Assembly: GCA_002314945.1 (NCBI GenBank)
Contig: DCHV01000023.1
Coordinates: 22,920-71,632, forward strand
Length of the DNA stretch: 48,713 nt
Source: Prevotellaceae bacterium UBA1743
GTDB taxonomy: Bacteria; Bacteroidota; Bacteroidia; Bacteroidales; Bacteroidaceae
Reading direction: 5' to 3'
In this document: positions 34,779 to 45,064 of the stretch, piece by piece
Position numbering within the stretch: the stretch's first letter is position 1
Layout of the letters: every line of letters begins with the position of its first letter
The notes under the pieces: model-generated
The model's database searches: none
What the model was told of the DNA's origin: nothing
What the model saw: the letters and a program-made list of their open reading frames with translations, nothing else
Program-made: the position numbers and the translations under genes

Positions 34779-37612
34779 AACGTATCATCTCTATTCTAAT
34801 AATGGCGGGGAGTATATTCCCCGTTTTTTCGCAGAAAGCGACTTTGACAGAGGGGACAACCAAGATGTCCACTTACGGTTTTGCCGACCCAAATCCTGTG
34901 GCCAATCCCTCTGCTTCATTCTATCCCTATTGGCGCTTCGACCAGTTTGACAGCAAGAGCCAGGAGAAGGAGTGGAAGTCGGTAATATTAGAAAACGACT
35001 ACATCCAGGTGACACTCTTCCCCGAGGTGGGAGGTAAGATATGGGGAGCCATAGACAAGACAACGGGCAAGGAGTTTGTCTATTACAATCATGTAGTGAA
35101 GTTCCGCGACATCGCCATGCGAGGAGCATGGACCTCGGGTGGTATTGAATTCAATTTTGGATTGATTGGTCATGTGCCTACTACTGCTACTCCTGTGGAT
35201 TATTGCACACGCGAGAAGGAAGATGGTAGCGTGAGTTGCTATGTATCCTCCTACGAGTTGCTTACACGTACTCAATGGACGGTAGAAGTGAATGTGCCTA
35301 AGGACAAGGCCTATTTTACCACACAGGTGACATGGGCAAATACCACTCCCCTGGAACAACCTTACTACCAATGGATGAATGCCGCCTTCAAGGCGGATGG
35401 CGACCTCCAATTGTGCTATCCTGGCAATGCCTATATCGGTCATGGAGGAGATGCTCATACCTTCCCTATGGATGACGAGGGCCACGACTTGAGTTTCTTC
35501 TCCCAGAATGCATTTGGTGCTGATAAGAGCTATCATGTATTAGGAGAATATGCCAACTACTATGGAGCTTACTGGCATGATGATGATTATGGTTTTGCAC
35601 ATTGTAGTCGTCATGACGAGAAGCTTGGCCGTAAGTTCTTCTGCTGGAGTCAGGCACGACAGGGCGAGATATGGAAAGACTTGCTGACTGATGACAATCC
35701 TCAGTACGTAGAATTACAGGCAGGCAGAATGTTCAATCAGCCGGGAGCTAACAGTATGGATACGCCCTTCAAGCATCCGTCCTTCCTGCCTATGGGAACT
35801 GACACATGGACGGAGTACTGGTATCCTGTAGAGAAGATAGGTGCATACTGCGAGGCAACCCCCGTAGGTGCTATCAGTTTGGGAAAAACGGAAGATGGAA
35901 AGAGAATCCTCTCTTTCTCGCCTACCGAGGCTGGAATGAAAAGCCTGAAGATTTATGCGGGCGACAATCTCATCCATTCTGCCCAGATGCAGGTAGAACC
36001 GCTCAAGGTATGTACAGAGCAGTTTGATGCGCCTCAGGGCCAGTATCTCAAGGTGGTGATAGGGGATGACGAACTCGTATATGAAGAGAATCCAGAAGCC
36101 AGAAAAACCGACCGACCGCTGGAGATACCCAAGGACATAGACAATGGGAGTGCCTACGGTCATTTCCAGCGAGGAGAACAGTTCCTCAACATACGCCACC
36201 TCGAATCGGCAGAGAAGGAACTCAAGGCTTGTCTCGAAAAGGATGCCTATTTCCTGCCTGCCTTGTCAAAAATGGCATCCCTCAAACTATATCTCGGATA
36301 TCCAGAGGAAGCTACCAACTATCTGCGTACTGCCCTGAGCATCAATACCTACGACGGAGAAGCTAACTATCTGTGGGGCGTTGCACAATTCCAATTGGGG
36401 CATCTGACAGATGCTAAGGACGGCTTCTCGCTGGCTTGCTACAACGCTACGTGGAGAAGTGCGTCCTATGCTATGTTGGCCAAGGTCTCACTCTGCGAGC
36501 ATAATCTACGCATGGCCGACACTTATATTGGTAAATCATTGGAGGCAAACCCCAACAATGTAGATGCCAGAGAGTTGAAACTGCTATGTATGCGTCTGAA
36601 AGGCGACAAATCAGGCAGACAGATGGCCGAGGAAATACTCGATCGCACACCACTAAACCATATTGTTCGCTATGAACTGATGAAACTCCAAGCTATGGAC
36701 AAAGACACGTTTCTGTCTGCTATCCGCTGTGAGATGCCCGAACAGGAATTACTCGAGATGGCATGGTGGTACTTGCAGAGCGGATGTGTTCAGGAAGCGC
36801 TTGAATTGTGCGAGATGACGGAGTTCCCCATGGCAGGTTATCTACGGGCCTATCTCTTGCGTGACACCAACCCCACAGCTTCGCGTGAGTCATTGAAGAA
36901 AGCAAGTTCATCCTCTGTCCAGAGCGTATTCCCCTTCCGCATGGAGATGCTACCCGTGTTGGAGTGGGCAGCAACACAATCTGATACATGGCAAACACGT
37001 TACTACTACGCATTGCTCTGCTGGAAGCGTTTTGACAAGCAGAAAGCACTCGACCTGCTTGAGAAATGTGGCGATTCGGATTTTGCGCCATTGTTCATTG
37101 CCCGTTCCAACCTGAAGGAAGGTGAAGCTCGCTTGGCTGACTTGCGCATCTCCGAACAGATGGATCCCTCCTGGCGTGTAGGAAACGCCATCGTCTCCTA
37201 CTATATGGAGAAGGAAAACTGGACAGAGGCAGTCGAGACAGCTTCCAGGTATTTCAAGCAATATCCGGACAAGTTCGAGATAGGTCTCAATTATGCCAGT
37301 TCTCTATGTTCATTGGGCGAATATGAGAAATGTATCCAGGTACTTGGCAAGTTCCGCGTGATGCCCAAGGAAGGAGCATACTCCGGCCATGCCATCTATC
37401 GCAAGGCGAACCTTATGCTTGCTCGTAAGTATCTGAAGGCTAAGAAGTATTCTGCTGCCATCCGCGCTGTGGAGAACTCCAAGATATGGAACGAGAATCT
37501 GGGCGTCGGCAAACCTTACGAAAACACCATCGACTATACGACCGAGAATAAGTTGACAGATGCAGCCAAGGCTCACGACTGGCAGATGGCGGATAGCATA
37601 GAGGTGCGTTGA
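34775..37612 (+). CDS. DUF5107 domain protein with C-terminal TPR region, secreted
   Basis: This 945-residue protein has a signal peptide ending near VFSQ. The N-terminal half (about 30-430) matches what I know as DUF5107, a galactose-mutarotase-like beta-sandwich (VILENDYIQVTLFPEVGGKIWGA, GGIEFNFGLIGHVP, HSRHDEKLG-like CSRHDEKLG). The second half is all helical, with tetratricopeptide-like repeats (for example AEKELKACLEKDAYFLPALSKMASL and EATNYLRTALSINTYDGEANYLWG). The biochemical role is not established to my knowledge; a carbohydrate-active or glycan-binding role is inferred from the fold and from translational overlap with the GH29 gene. The gene ends 35 bp before the terminator hairpin. 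Confidence 0.8.
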   Translation: MKRIISILIMAGSIFPVFSQKATLTEGTTKMSTYGFADPNPVANPSASFYPYWRFDQFDSKSQEKEWKSVILENDYIQVTLFPEVGGKIWGAIDKTTGKEFVYYNHVVKFRDIAMRGAWTSGGIEFNFGLIGHVPTTATPVDYCTREKEDGSVSCYVSSYELLTRTQWTVEVNVPKDKAYFTTQVTWANTTPLEQPYYQWMNAAFKADGDLQLCYPGNAYIGHGGDAHTFPMDDEGHDLSFFSQNAFGADKSYHVLGEYANYYGAYWHDDDYGFAHCSRHDEKLGRKFFCWSQARQGEIWKDLLTDDNPQYVELQAGRMFNQPGANSMDTPFKHPSFLPMGTDTWTEYWYPVEKIGAYCEATPVGAISLGKTEDGKRILSFSPTEAGMKSLKIYAGDNLIHSAQMQVEPLKVCTEQFDAPQGQYLKVVIGDDELVYEENPEARKTDRPLEIPKDIDNGSAYGHFQRGEQFLNIRHLESAEKELKACLEKDAYFLPALSKMASLKLYLGYPEEATNYLRTALSINTYDGEANYLWGVAQFQLGHLTDAKDGFSLACYNATWRSASYAMLAKVSLCEHNLRMADTYIGKSLEANPNNVDARELKLLCMRLKGDKSGRQMAEEILDRTPLNHIVRYELMKLQAMDKDTFLSAIRCEMPEQELLEMAWWYLQSGCVQEALELCEMTEFPMAGYLRAYLLRDTNPTASRESLKKASSSSVQSVFPFRMEMLPVLEWAATQSDTWQTRYYYALLCWKRFDKQKALDLLEKCGDSDFAPLFIARSNLKEGEARLADLRISEQMDPSWRVGNAIVSYYMEKENWTEAVETASRYFKQYPDKFEIGLNYASSLCSLGEYEKCIQVLGKFRVMPKEGAYSGHAIYRKANLMLARKYLKAKKYSAAIRAVENSKIWNENLGVGKPYENTIDYTTENKLTDAAKAHDWQMADSIEVR

Positions 37613-37647
37613 TTGCATTTTTCTTTACAAAATAGGCAAAATACAAC

Positions 37648-37710
37648 AGCAAGGGCTATCGAAAGGCTACCGAAGGGTTACCGAAGGACTATCGAGCCCT
37701 TGCTATTTTC
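37648..37710 (+). terminator. Terminator with an 11-bp tandem repeat in its loop
   Basis: AGCAAGGGCT (37648-37657) pairs with AGCCCTTGCT (37695-37704), followed by ATTTTC. The ~37-nt loop is made of near-perfect 11-bp repeats: CTATCGAAAGG, CTACCGAAGGG, TTACCGAAGGA and a partial CTATCGA. It should end the rfb-GH29-DUF5107 transcript. Confidence 0.6.
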
Positions 37711-37794
37711 GTATATCTTGACATACATATAGTACATCCAAAGCTTTCAAGCCAGTTTTTTTAGTAAAGGGTCGGGTAATCCAAATTTTTGCCG

Positions 37795-37802
37795 TACTTT
37801 TG
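37795..37802 (+). promoter_or_regulatory. -7 element for the GH3 gene
   Basis: TACTTTTG fits the -7 consensus 26 bp before the start at 37829. The -33 region (GGTCGG near 37769-37774) is a poor match. Confidence 0.55.
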
Positions 37803-37828
37803 CATCATAAATCGAATTAGACACAAGT

Positions 37829-40138
37829 ATGAAAAAGACATTCCCAATCCTCTTGGCTATGGTTGCACTTGCCAGTTGCCAAACGAAAGATCACAAAGAA
37901 CTCATTCAACAACTGACACCTGAACAGAAAGTTAGGCTCTTAATCGGTAGCGGACAAGGTTCGGACGGAGAAGACAAGAGTCAGCAGATGATGGCTGCTG
38001 CCATGAATGCTGTACCTGGAAGTGCAGCTGCCAGTTATCCCATCGAGGAATTCAACATTCCCTCTATCATCTATGCTGATGGCCCTGCAGGATTGCGTAT
38101 TGCGCCACGCCGCGAAGGAACGGATTCCACCTTCTTCTGCACAGGTTTCCCCATTGGCGAATCACTTGCCGCCACTTGGGACGCTCAGCTGCAAGAAGAG
38201 GTGGGAAGTGCCATGGGTAACGAGGTCCTGGAATATGGAGTGGATGTGCTGTTGGCTCCTGGCATGAACCTCATGCGTAACCCGCTGTGCGGTCGTAACT
38301 TTGAATATTATTCCGAGGATCCGGTCCTCTCTGGAAGAACGGCTGCTGCTATGGTGCGAGGCATCCAGAGCAATGGGGTGGGGTGTTCTATCAAACACTT
38401 TGCTGCCAACAATCAGGAAGTGAACCGTTGCAGTAGTGATAGCCGCGTGAGTGCAAGAGCGCTGAGGGAACTTTACCTACGCAACTTCGAAATTGCAGTA
38501 AAGGAAGGTAAACCATGGACCATCATGACCTCCTACAATTACGTGAACGGACAACATGCCAGCCAAAGCCGTGAACTCACGGAGGACATCCTGAGAGGTG
38601 ACTGGGGATACGAGGGATTAGTGATGACCGACTGGGGTGCAGGAACAGATGCCGCAGCTCAAATAGGTGCAGGCAACGACAATATTATGCCTGGTTCCGG
38701 CTCGAGCTACGATGTGATTATGAAGGCCATCGAGGAAGGAAAACTGACTTGGGAAGAAGTGGAACGTGATTTGGAGCGTATGCTTTCCCTCATCGACAAG
38801 ACGCCAAAAGCAAGAGCATACGCCTACTCCAACCATCCTGATTTGGAGGCACATGCTCAAGTGGCACGACAGGCAGGATCCGAGGGCTGTGTTCTGCTGA
38901 AGAACAATGAGGCTCTACCCTTGCAAGAAGGTGCCAACATCGCTCTATTTGGCGTCACTTCCTACGAGATGATAGCTGGTGGAACGGGTGCAGGTGATGT
39001 GAACAAGGCATACGTAATCAATCTGGACAAAGGTCTCACAGAAGATGGATTCACGCTCAATACACAGGTGACTGAGGCATACGCTTCACATATAGCTGCC
39101 GAAAACGAGCGCTTGGCAGAAATCAACAAGGAACGCGGATGGTGGTTTGGCACTCAATTGAAGGATGAAATGCCTGCTACCACTACTACTGAACTGGTTC
39201 CCCAAGTGGTCAGTGAATGTGAGGCTGCCATCATCACTATCGGTCGCCGCTCGGGAGAAGGAAATGACCGTGCTTTGGAAGGGGACTATAACCTAAGTGA
39301 GGACGAGCGCACTCTCATAGCCGATGTGTGCAATAATTTCCATGCTCAAGGGAAAAAGGTCGCTGTCGTGCTGAATGTATGCGGACCTGTGAGGACTGCC
39401 GAATGGGAAGATATGGCTGATGCGATCCTCGTGGCATGGCAACCTGGACAGGAAGCCGGAAGAAGTGTTGCCGACGTGTTGTGCGGAAAGGTTTGTCCTT
39501 CTGGCAAACTTCCTATGACCTTTGCATGCGCATACGAAGATCATCCAAGTGCACGTAACTTTGCCAACCTGAATTTAGGTTTTGATGGAAAGAACAATTC
39601 ATTCTACCACTATTCCGATCATCCTATCTATGAGATAAAAGATGTGGATTACCAAGACTATGAGGAAGAACTGGCTGTAGGTTATCGCCACTTCAGCACA
39701 ACAGGTACTCCCGTGAGCTATCCCTTTGGATTTGGACTCAGTTATACTACATTCTCATTCCAGGATTTCAACGTAAGCCTCTCTGGAAAAGATATCAAGA
39801 TTCAGGTGACTGTTACTAATACAGGTGCATGTTCCGGCAAGGAAGTAGCACAGATTTACTGGAGTAATCCTTCCATAGCAGATGAACCGAAGAGTCAACT
39901 CCTTTGTTTCGCCAAGACAAACCTCCTGCAACCAGGAGAATCACAACAACTGACCCTCAAAGCTAACCAGGCTGATCTGGCATGGTTCAGCGAGGAGGAA
40001 TCAGCATGGCGTACAGAAACATCGGAATATACATTGGCACTGCACTCTGATGCCAACACCATGCTTGAGAGCAAACCTCTGAGATTCAAGAAGGAACTGA
40101 TACGTCCCTGTGCCCGCGTACTACTTCCACAAAAGTAA
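37829..40138 (+). CDS. GH3 glycoside hydrolase (beta-glucosidase type), lipoprotein
   Basis: This exo-acting GH3 enzyme has 769 residues with a lipoprotein signal ending LASC (Cys17). The order is a GH3 N-terminal barrel (YADGPAGLRI, KHFAANNQE, nucleophile Asp268 in VMTDWGAG), the GH3 C-terminal domain (EGCVLLKNNEALPL, VVLNVCGPV) and a fibronectin III-like domain (YPFGFGLSYTTF, VTVTNTGACSGKEVAQIYW). Family activities include beta-glucosidase, beta-xylosidase and alpha-L-arabinofuranosidase. Beta-glucosidase is most likely from the domain layout, but the specificity is not certain. It lies 6 bp upstream of the acyltransferase gene. Confidence 0.9.
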   Translation: MKKTFPILLAMVALASCQTKDHKELIQQLTPEQKVRLLIGSGQGSDGEDKSQQMMAAAMNAVPGSAAASYPIEEFNIPSIIYADGPAGLRIAPRREGTDSTFFCTGFPIGESLAATWDAQLQEEVGSAMGNEVLEYGVDVLLAPGMNLMRNPLCGRNFEYYSEDPVLSGRTAAAMVRGIQSNGVGCSIKHFAANNQEVNRCSSDSRVSARALRELYLRNFEIAVKEGKPWTIMTSYNYVNGQHASQSRELTEDILRGDWGYEGLVMTDWGAGTDAAAQIGAGNDNIMPGSGSSYDVIMKAIEEGKLTWEEVERDLERMLSLIDKTPKARAYAYSNHPDLEAHAQVARQAGSEGCVLLKNNEALPLQEGANIALFGVTSYEMIAGGTGAGDVNKAYVINLDKGLTEDGFTLNTQVTEAYASHIAAENERLAEINKERGWWFGTQLKDEMPATTTTELVPQVVSECEAAIITIGRRSGEGNDRALEGDYNLSEDERTLIADVCNNFHAQGKKVAVVLNVCGPVRTAEWEDMADAILVAWQPGQEAGRSVADVLCGKVCPSGKLPMTFACAYEDHPSARNFANLNLGFDGKNNSFYHYSDHPIYEIKDVDYQDYEEELAVGYRHFSTTGTPVSYPFGFGLSYTTFSFQDFNVSLSGKDIKIQVTVTNTGACSGKEVAQIYWSNPSIADEPKSQLLCFAKTNLLQPGESQQLTLKANQADLAWFSEEESAWRTETSEYTLALHSDANTMLESKPLRFKKELIRPCARVLLPQK

Positions 40139-40144
40139 TCTGTA

Positions 40145-41329
40145 ATGGGAGGTGGAATGATGCCTCAGTCACATAGATATGAAATCTTGGACGGGCTTCG
40201 TGGAGTAGCAGCCTTGATGGTGGTGATTTTTCATCTAAGCGAGGCATTCTCCTACGACCCTGTTTACAAGCACCTGAATCATGGTTACCTGTGTGTTGAT
40301 TTCTTCTTTGTGCTATCTGGTTTTGTCATTGGATATGCATACGAAAAGAGGATGACAAGCGGTACTATGTCAAGATGGATGTTTCTCAAGGCTCGTCTCA
40401 TTAGGCTTCAACCAATGATACTGATTAGCCTTCTGTTTGGTGCTGCACTATTCTACTTCCAGGAATGCAACTATTATGCTGGCATTGCTGGTGCCAGTGT
40501 GTGGTATGTCATAGAGAACATGCTGTTGTCGTTTTTTATGATCCCTATTACGCCAGCATTCAACGTACGTGCCAACGGCGAGATGATATTGCTGAATATT
40601 CCACTTTGGAGTATGGTGTTTGAATACATTGCCAATGTATTGTTTTGCCTGTTTGTCTTCAAATTTGGAAAGAAGAGTCTAATAGCACTTGTGGGGGCAT
40701 TTGCTGTGTTGCTTGCAGACAGTGCTCTGAATATGAATCTGTTTGGCATTCTGAATGCACATGACTATCCGCTATCGCTGAATGCAGGATGGTCGTGTAC
40801 TACAGAGCATTTCTATATCGGTCTTGCCAGAGTTGGGTATTCATTTTTTGTCGGATTGCTATTATATAGGTTGATGAACAGGAATACAATGCCTACAAAT
40901 ACTCATTCTACTTCTGGAATAGGCAGATTCGCATTGTGCTCAATGATAATAATCGGAGTTGTCTGCATGGATCAGATTGGTGGCTATGAGCATCCTCTAT
41001 GGGATGGAATATTCAATCTCACATGCACGCTGGTACTATTCCCCATGACTGTATATCTTGGTGCAAAAACGAGAGTGGGTAGTGACAAAACAAGACAAGT
41101 ATGCGATTTCCTTGGACGTTTGTCGTATCCTCTGTATCTGATGCACTATCCGTTAGTGTATCTTTTCTTCATGTGGATAGACACTCATCACGATAGCTCA
41201 TTCAGCATTTTGGCATTTACATCTGTGTCCATATTCCTCCTAAGTATTGCTATGGCGTATGCATCTCTGAAACTTTTTGACGAACCTGTAAGAAGATGGC
41301 TTACAAAGAAAGCGTTTGATAAACCATAA
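40145..41329 (+). CDS. Acyltransferase 3 family membrane protein (OafA/YrhL-like)
   Basis: This 394-residue integral membrane protein has about ten hydrophobic segments. The N-terminus has the family signature YEILDGLRGVAALMVVIFH with catalytic His30, and the C-terminal part has FLGRLSYPLYLMHYPLVYL. Family members O-acetylate surface polysaccharides, LPS or small molecules from the inner membrane. Three ATGs compete (40145, 40157, 40160); GGGAGG at 40147-40152 is well placed for 40160, so the true start may be five codons later. No terminator is clear downstream. Confidence 0.85.
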   Translation: MGGGMMPQSHRYEILDGLRGVAALMVVIFHLSEAFSYDPVYKHLNHGYLCVDFFFVLSGFVIGYAYEKRMTSGTMSRWMFLKARLIRLQPMILISLLFGAALFYFQECNYYAGIAGASVWYVIENMLLSFFMIPITPAFNVRANGEMILLNIPLWSMVFEYIANVLFCLFVFKFGKKSLIALVGAFAVLLADSALNMNLFGILNAHDYPLSLNAGWSCTTEHFYIGLARVGYSFFVGLLLYRLMNRNTMPTNTHSTSGIGRFALCSMIIIGVVCMDQIGGYEHPLWDGIFNLTCTLVLFPMTVYLGAKTRVGSDKTRQVCDFLGRLSYPLYLMHYPLVYLFFMWIDTHHDSSFSILAFTSVSIFLLSIAMAYASLKLFDEPVRRWLTKKAFDKP

Positions 41330-41439
41330 TACTTTGGCATATATAGAACACCTGTAAAGAATGAATATTACATAATTCCTTCAGGTTTAATAATGAGCGT
41401 AGAACTTTGCTACCCTAAGTCATATTTATCTTCTTGGAA

Positions 41440-41471
41440 TTTGGTGAAATATATTCATAATTGTATCTTTG
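41440..41471 (+). promoter_or_regulatory. Promoter of the beta-galactosidase-FAS1 operon
   Basis: TTTG (41440-41443), 20 nt, TATCTTTG (41464-41471) is an exact Bacteroidota promoter, with a leader of about 65 nt before the start at 41543. Confidence 0.72.
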
Positions 41472-41542
41472 CTCGAAATTAGGATGAATATACCCGAAAA
41501 GAAGAACAAAAAAGAAGGTAAATCTATAATATTATTGACTAT

Positions 41543-44500
41543 ATGAAACGTATGAACTTTTTGTCGTGGCTACTATGTGCCGTGGTAAGTCTGCCCCTAT
41601 GGGCGGAAGAGTATGACCCCAAGCAGGGGTATCGTCTGGAAATCGGTAGCGGGTTGGCCTTAGACAATATGATGGGTGACCTCACTTTCTCGACTGTGGA
41701 TAAGAAGTCTCCATCTCAGGTGTGGTATATTGAGAAAAGTCCCAAAGATGGACATGTAGTACTGGTAAACAAGTATTTGGTTATGGGTCTCGATTGCAAC
41801 AACCGCAACAAGAACGAGGGTGATGCCTGTGCTTGGGGCTTGAATAGAAGTAACCCGAATCAGCAATGGAAATTAGAGCAGATGGCCGATGGTACATATA
41901 CTATAAAAAGCGGTGTGGGCGGTCTTCTGTTGGGCTATCACGACAATTGTCAGCCAGGTGGCATTCCTTGGGTGCTGAACTGCGGGAATGACAACCCTGC
42001 CACACATTGGACTTTGGTAAAGACCAATCTCAAGGTGATACCAAAGAGCGAGATTTCTGTGAAGACAAAGAATTATTGGGAGAACCCCGAGGTGTTTGAG
42101 AAAAACAAACTGCAGGGGCACGCAACACTGATAAACTATGCCAACGAGGAGGAAATGAAGGCCGATGAAGCATATCAAAAGCCTTGGCTACACCCTCATT
42201 CCAGTTTGCGCGTAATGCTGAGTGGTACTTGGAAATTCAACTGGGTACCAAGTCCTGATGCACGACCCAAGAACTTCTACAAGACAGGTTTCGACGATAG
42301 CAGTTGGGATGACATCCCTGTTCCCTCATGCTGGGAAATGAAGGGGTATGGTACACCTATCTACACCAATGTACGATATCCCTTCAAGAACGAACCTCCC
42401 TATATTCTTCCCGATAAAGGATACACCATAGAGAATGAACCGAATGCTGTAGGTAGTTACCGACGCACCATCCAGATACCTGCCGACTGGCAGAATCACG
42501 ACATCTATCTGCACTTCAATGGTATATATAGTGCTGCCTTCATCTGGGTAAACGGCAAAAAAGTGGGTTATACACAAGGTGCCAACAATGATGCTGAGTT
42601 TGATGTAACCCGCTACCTCACGCCAGGTAAGGAAGCACTCGTATGCGTACAGGTGTTTCGTCATTGCGACGGCTCATATCTCGAGGATCAGGATATGTTC
42701 CGCATGAGTGGTATTCATCGTGATGTATATCTGGAAGCACGAAAGAAGTTGCATTTGAGGGATGTGTATATCACAAGCCAGTTGAATGACAACCTTTCAC
42801 ATGCTGATGTGAACTTCCTGCTGGACATTCAGAATACAGGCAAGGAAAAAACGGCCAAGGCTGTAGTACGCCTGATGGATGAAAGTGGTCGTGAGGTGGC
42901 CTCAGTTGCCGCAGACCTGACAGAAGAGGAATGCAAGGGTAAAGCAAGCAAGAATTTGGCCTTAGAGTTGAAGAACCCACGTTTGTGGAGTGCCGAGAAG
43001 CCTAACCTTTATACGGTAGTGGTGGATGTCAATGGCGAACTGAGCACCTGCAAATATGGTTTCAGGAAGATTGAAAATCGCGATGGACGTGTATTTATCA
43101 ATAATAAGCGTGTTTTCTTCAAGGGTGCAGACAGACACGATACGCATCCTCTGTACGGCAAAGCTGTACCCGTTGAAAGCATGATACAGGATATCCTTCT
43201 CTTCAAGCAGTTCAACCTGAATATGGTTCGCACGAGTCACTATCCCAACGACCCGCGTATGTACGCCCTATACGACTACTATGGTATCTATGTGATGGAC
43301 GAGGCTGATGTGGAATGTCATGGCAATCACAGTTTGAGCGACAATCCACTGTGGAGACCTATGTATGTGGATCGTATGACACGAATGGTAATGCGTGACC
43401 GCAATCATCCCTCCGTAATATTCTGGAGTATGGGTAATGAATGTGGAGTAGGGCAGAATTTTGTGGAAAGCAACAAGGCAATCAAGGCTCTGGATGGCCG
43501 AATGATTCACTACGAGGGAATGAATGAGGCTGCCGACTTTGATAGTCGCATGTACCCCAGTTTGGAGAGTATGATTCAGCAAGATCGCCAGGAGCAGAAT
43601 AGGAATCGCCCCTATTTTCTGTGCGAGTATGCTCATGCCATGGGTAATGCCATCGGTAACCTGAAAGAATACTGGGACTATATCGAATTTGAGAGTAACC
43701 GTATGATAGGCGGATGCATCTGGGATTGGGTGGATCAAGGTCTTTGCAAACATGGACGTCCAGAGAATGAGATGTACTACGGAGGCGGTTTCGGAGATGT
43801 GCCCAATGACCGAGATTTCTGCTGCAATGGTATCATCACAGCTGATCGTCAGGTGACTCCCAAATTATGGCAAGTGAAAAAGGTGTATCAGTATGTCGAT
43901 TTTGCTCAAAGTAAAAATAATCGCATACGCATACGCAACCGTTACTGCTTTACTGACTTAAATGAATTTAAGTTGGACTATCGACTCTTGCAAGGCGGCG
44001 AAGAAGTGCGTCGTGGCATGATAGACTTGCCTTCCTGTGCTCCAGGTGACAGTATTTTCCTGCCTTTACCTGTAGATAAACCTACTGACGGATTGTGGCA
44101 TCTCAACCTGTACTTGCAGCTGAAGACCGATGCTTCGTGGGCAAAAGCAGGACACACCGTGGCAAGCGAGCAGTTCTGTCTGGCTGACAATGAGGGAAAT
44201 GCACAACCTACGCTGAGTGGCACGTTGCAGGTGAATGAGCAAGAAGGTGCCTTGGAGGTAAAAGGTGAGAGTTGGATGCTCAAGACTGATGCAGAGGGTG
44301 ACATCGTAAGTCTCATATACGATGGTATGGAGATGCTGCAGGGTGCTCCTGCCATGCAGTTTGAGTGCTTCCGCAAGATAAGCAATGAACGTGGCCGCTC
44401 AGAGGATCCTATTGAGGTGAATAATCAGAAATGGCAATGGAAGTTGTCCTCCTCAGCCGATACTCTCTATCTGCAGCAAGAACTTGTTGCAAAATATGAG

Positions 44501-45064
44501 AAGAGCGTGATTCCAGTACAGATTCGTTATAGCATTCTGTCTGATGGACGTATCATTGTGGATGCTGCTTTCGACCATACAAAGGGGGTACATACACCTC
44601 GCTTGGGCTTGCAAACGGCTCTTTCATCCAAGTTGGAACAAGTGGAATGGTTGGGACGTGGCCCTATCGAAAATTATCCCGACCGACTTGATGCCGCTTT
44701 CATGGGACGCTACAAGAATACGGTAACAGGAATGGAAGAAGCTTATATCAAGCCACAGAGCATGGGCGAACGCTCAGATGTCAGATGGGTACAACTGACG
44801 GACGAAGCTGGACGTGGTTTGCGTTTCCAGTTGGAAGAGGGCAAACTGGGTTTCAGCGCCTTGCATTTCACCGACCAGGAACTCTACAAGACAAAATACC
44901 AGTTTGAGTTGAAGGATAAACGTACTCCTGAGGTGATTCTGCATCTTGATGCGGCTATGCGCGGTCTCGGCAATGCAAGCTGTGGACCTGCCACCATCAA
45001 GAAGTATGAAATTCCCACGGAAATTATCACCTATAAATTTACCATCTGTCCAGTCGGAAAATGA
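41543..45064 (+). CDS. GH2 beta-galactosidase with N-terminal ricin-like domain, secreted
   Basis: This is a large LacZ-type enzyme of 1173 residues, about 150 longer than E. coli LacZ because of an extra N-terminal domain. A signal peptide (about 1-21) is followed by a ricin/CBM13-like beta-trefoil (about 25-160), with QxW-type positions QVW (59-61), QQW (107-109) and THW (154-156). Then come the GH2 sugar-binding domain (WKFNWVPSPDARP), Ig-like domain, barrel with acid/base Glu633 (MGNECGVG) and nucleophile Glu695 (CEYAHAMGN), and the C-terminal beta-sandwich (GRGPIENYPDR). The domain layout supports beta-galactosidase. The stop overlaps the start of the FAS1 gene. An alternative start at codon 4 is possible. 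Confidence 0.92.
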   Translation: MKRMNFLSWLLCAVVSLPLWAEEYDPKQGYRLEIGSGLALDNMMGDLTFSTVDKKSPSQVWYIEKSPKDGHVVLVNKYLVMGLDCNNRNKNEGDACAWGLNRSNPNQQWKLEQMADGTYTIKSGVGGLLLGYHDNCQPGGIPWVLNCGNDNPATHWTLVKTNLKVIPKSEISVKTKNYWENPEVFEKNKLQGHATLINYANEEEMKADEAYQKPWLHPHSSLRVMLSGTWKFNWVPSPDARPKNFYKTGFDDSSWDDIPVPSCWEMKGYGTPIYTNVRYPFKNEPPYILPDKGYTIENEPNAVGSYRRTIQIPADWQNHDIYLHFNGIYSAAFIWVNGKKVGYTQGANNDAEFDVTRYLTPGKEALVCVQVFRHCDGSYLEDQDMFRMSGIHRDVYLEARKKLHLRDVYITSQLNDNLSHADVNFLLDIQNTGKEKTAKAVVRLMDESGREVASVAADLTEEECKGKASKNLALELKNPRLWSAEKPNLYTVVVDVNGELSTCKYGFRKIENRDGRVFINNKRVFFKGADRHDTHPLYGKAVPVESMIQDILLFKQFNLNMVRTSHYPNDPRMYALYDYYGIYVMDEADVECHGNHSLSDNPLWRPMYVDRMTRMVMRDRNHPSVIFWSMGNECGVGQNFVESNKAIKALDGRMIHYEGMNEAADFDSRMYPSLESMIQQDRQEQNRNRPYFLCEYAHAMGNAIGNLKEYWDYIEFESNRMIGGCIWDWVDQGLCKHGRPENEMYYGGGFGDVPNDRDFCCNGIITADRQVTPKLWQVKKVYQYVDFAQSKNNRIRIRNRYCFTDLNEFKLDYRLLQGGEEVRRGMIDLPSCAPGDSIFLPLPVDKPTDGLWHLNLYLQLKTDASWAKAGHTVASEQFCLADNEGNAQPTLSGTLQVNEQEGALEVKGESWMLKTDAEGDIVSLIYDGMEMLQGAPAMQFECFRKISNERGRSEDPIEVNNQKWQWKLSSSADTLYLQQELVAKYEKSVIPVQIRYSILSDGRIIVDAAFDHTKGVHTPRLGLQTALSSKLEQVEWLGRGPIENYPDRLDAAFMGRYKNTVTGMEEAYIKPQSMGERSDVRWVQLTDEAGRGLRFQLEEGKLGFSALHFTDQELYKTKYQFELKDKRTPEVILHLDAAMRGLGNASCGPATIKKYEIPTEIITYKFTICPVGK

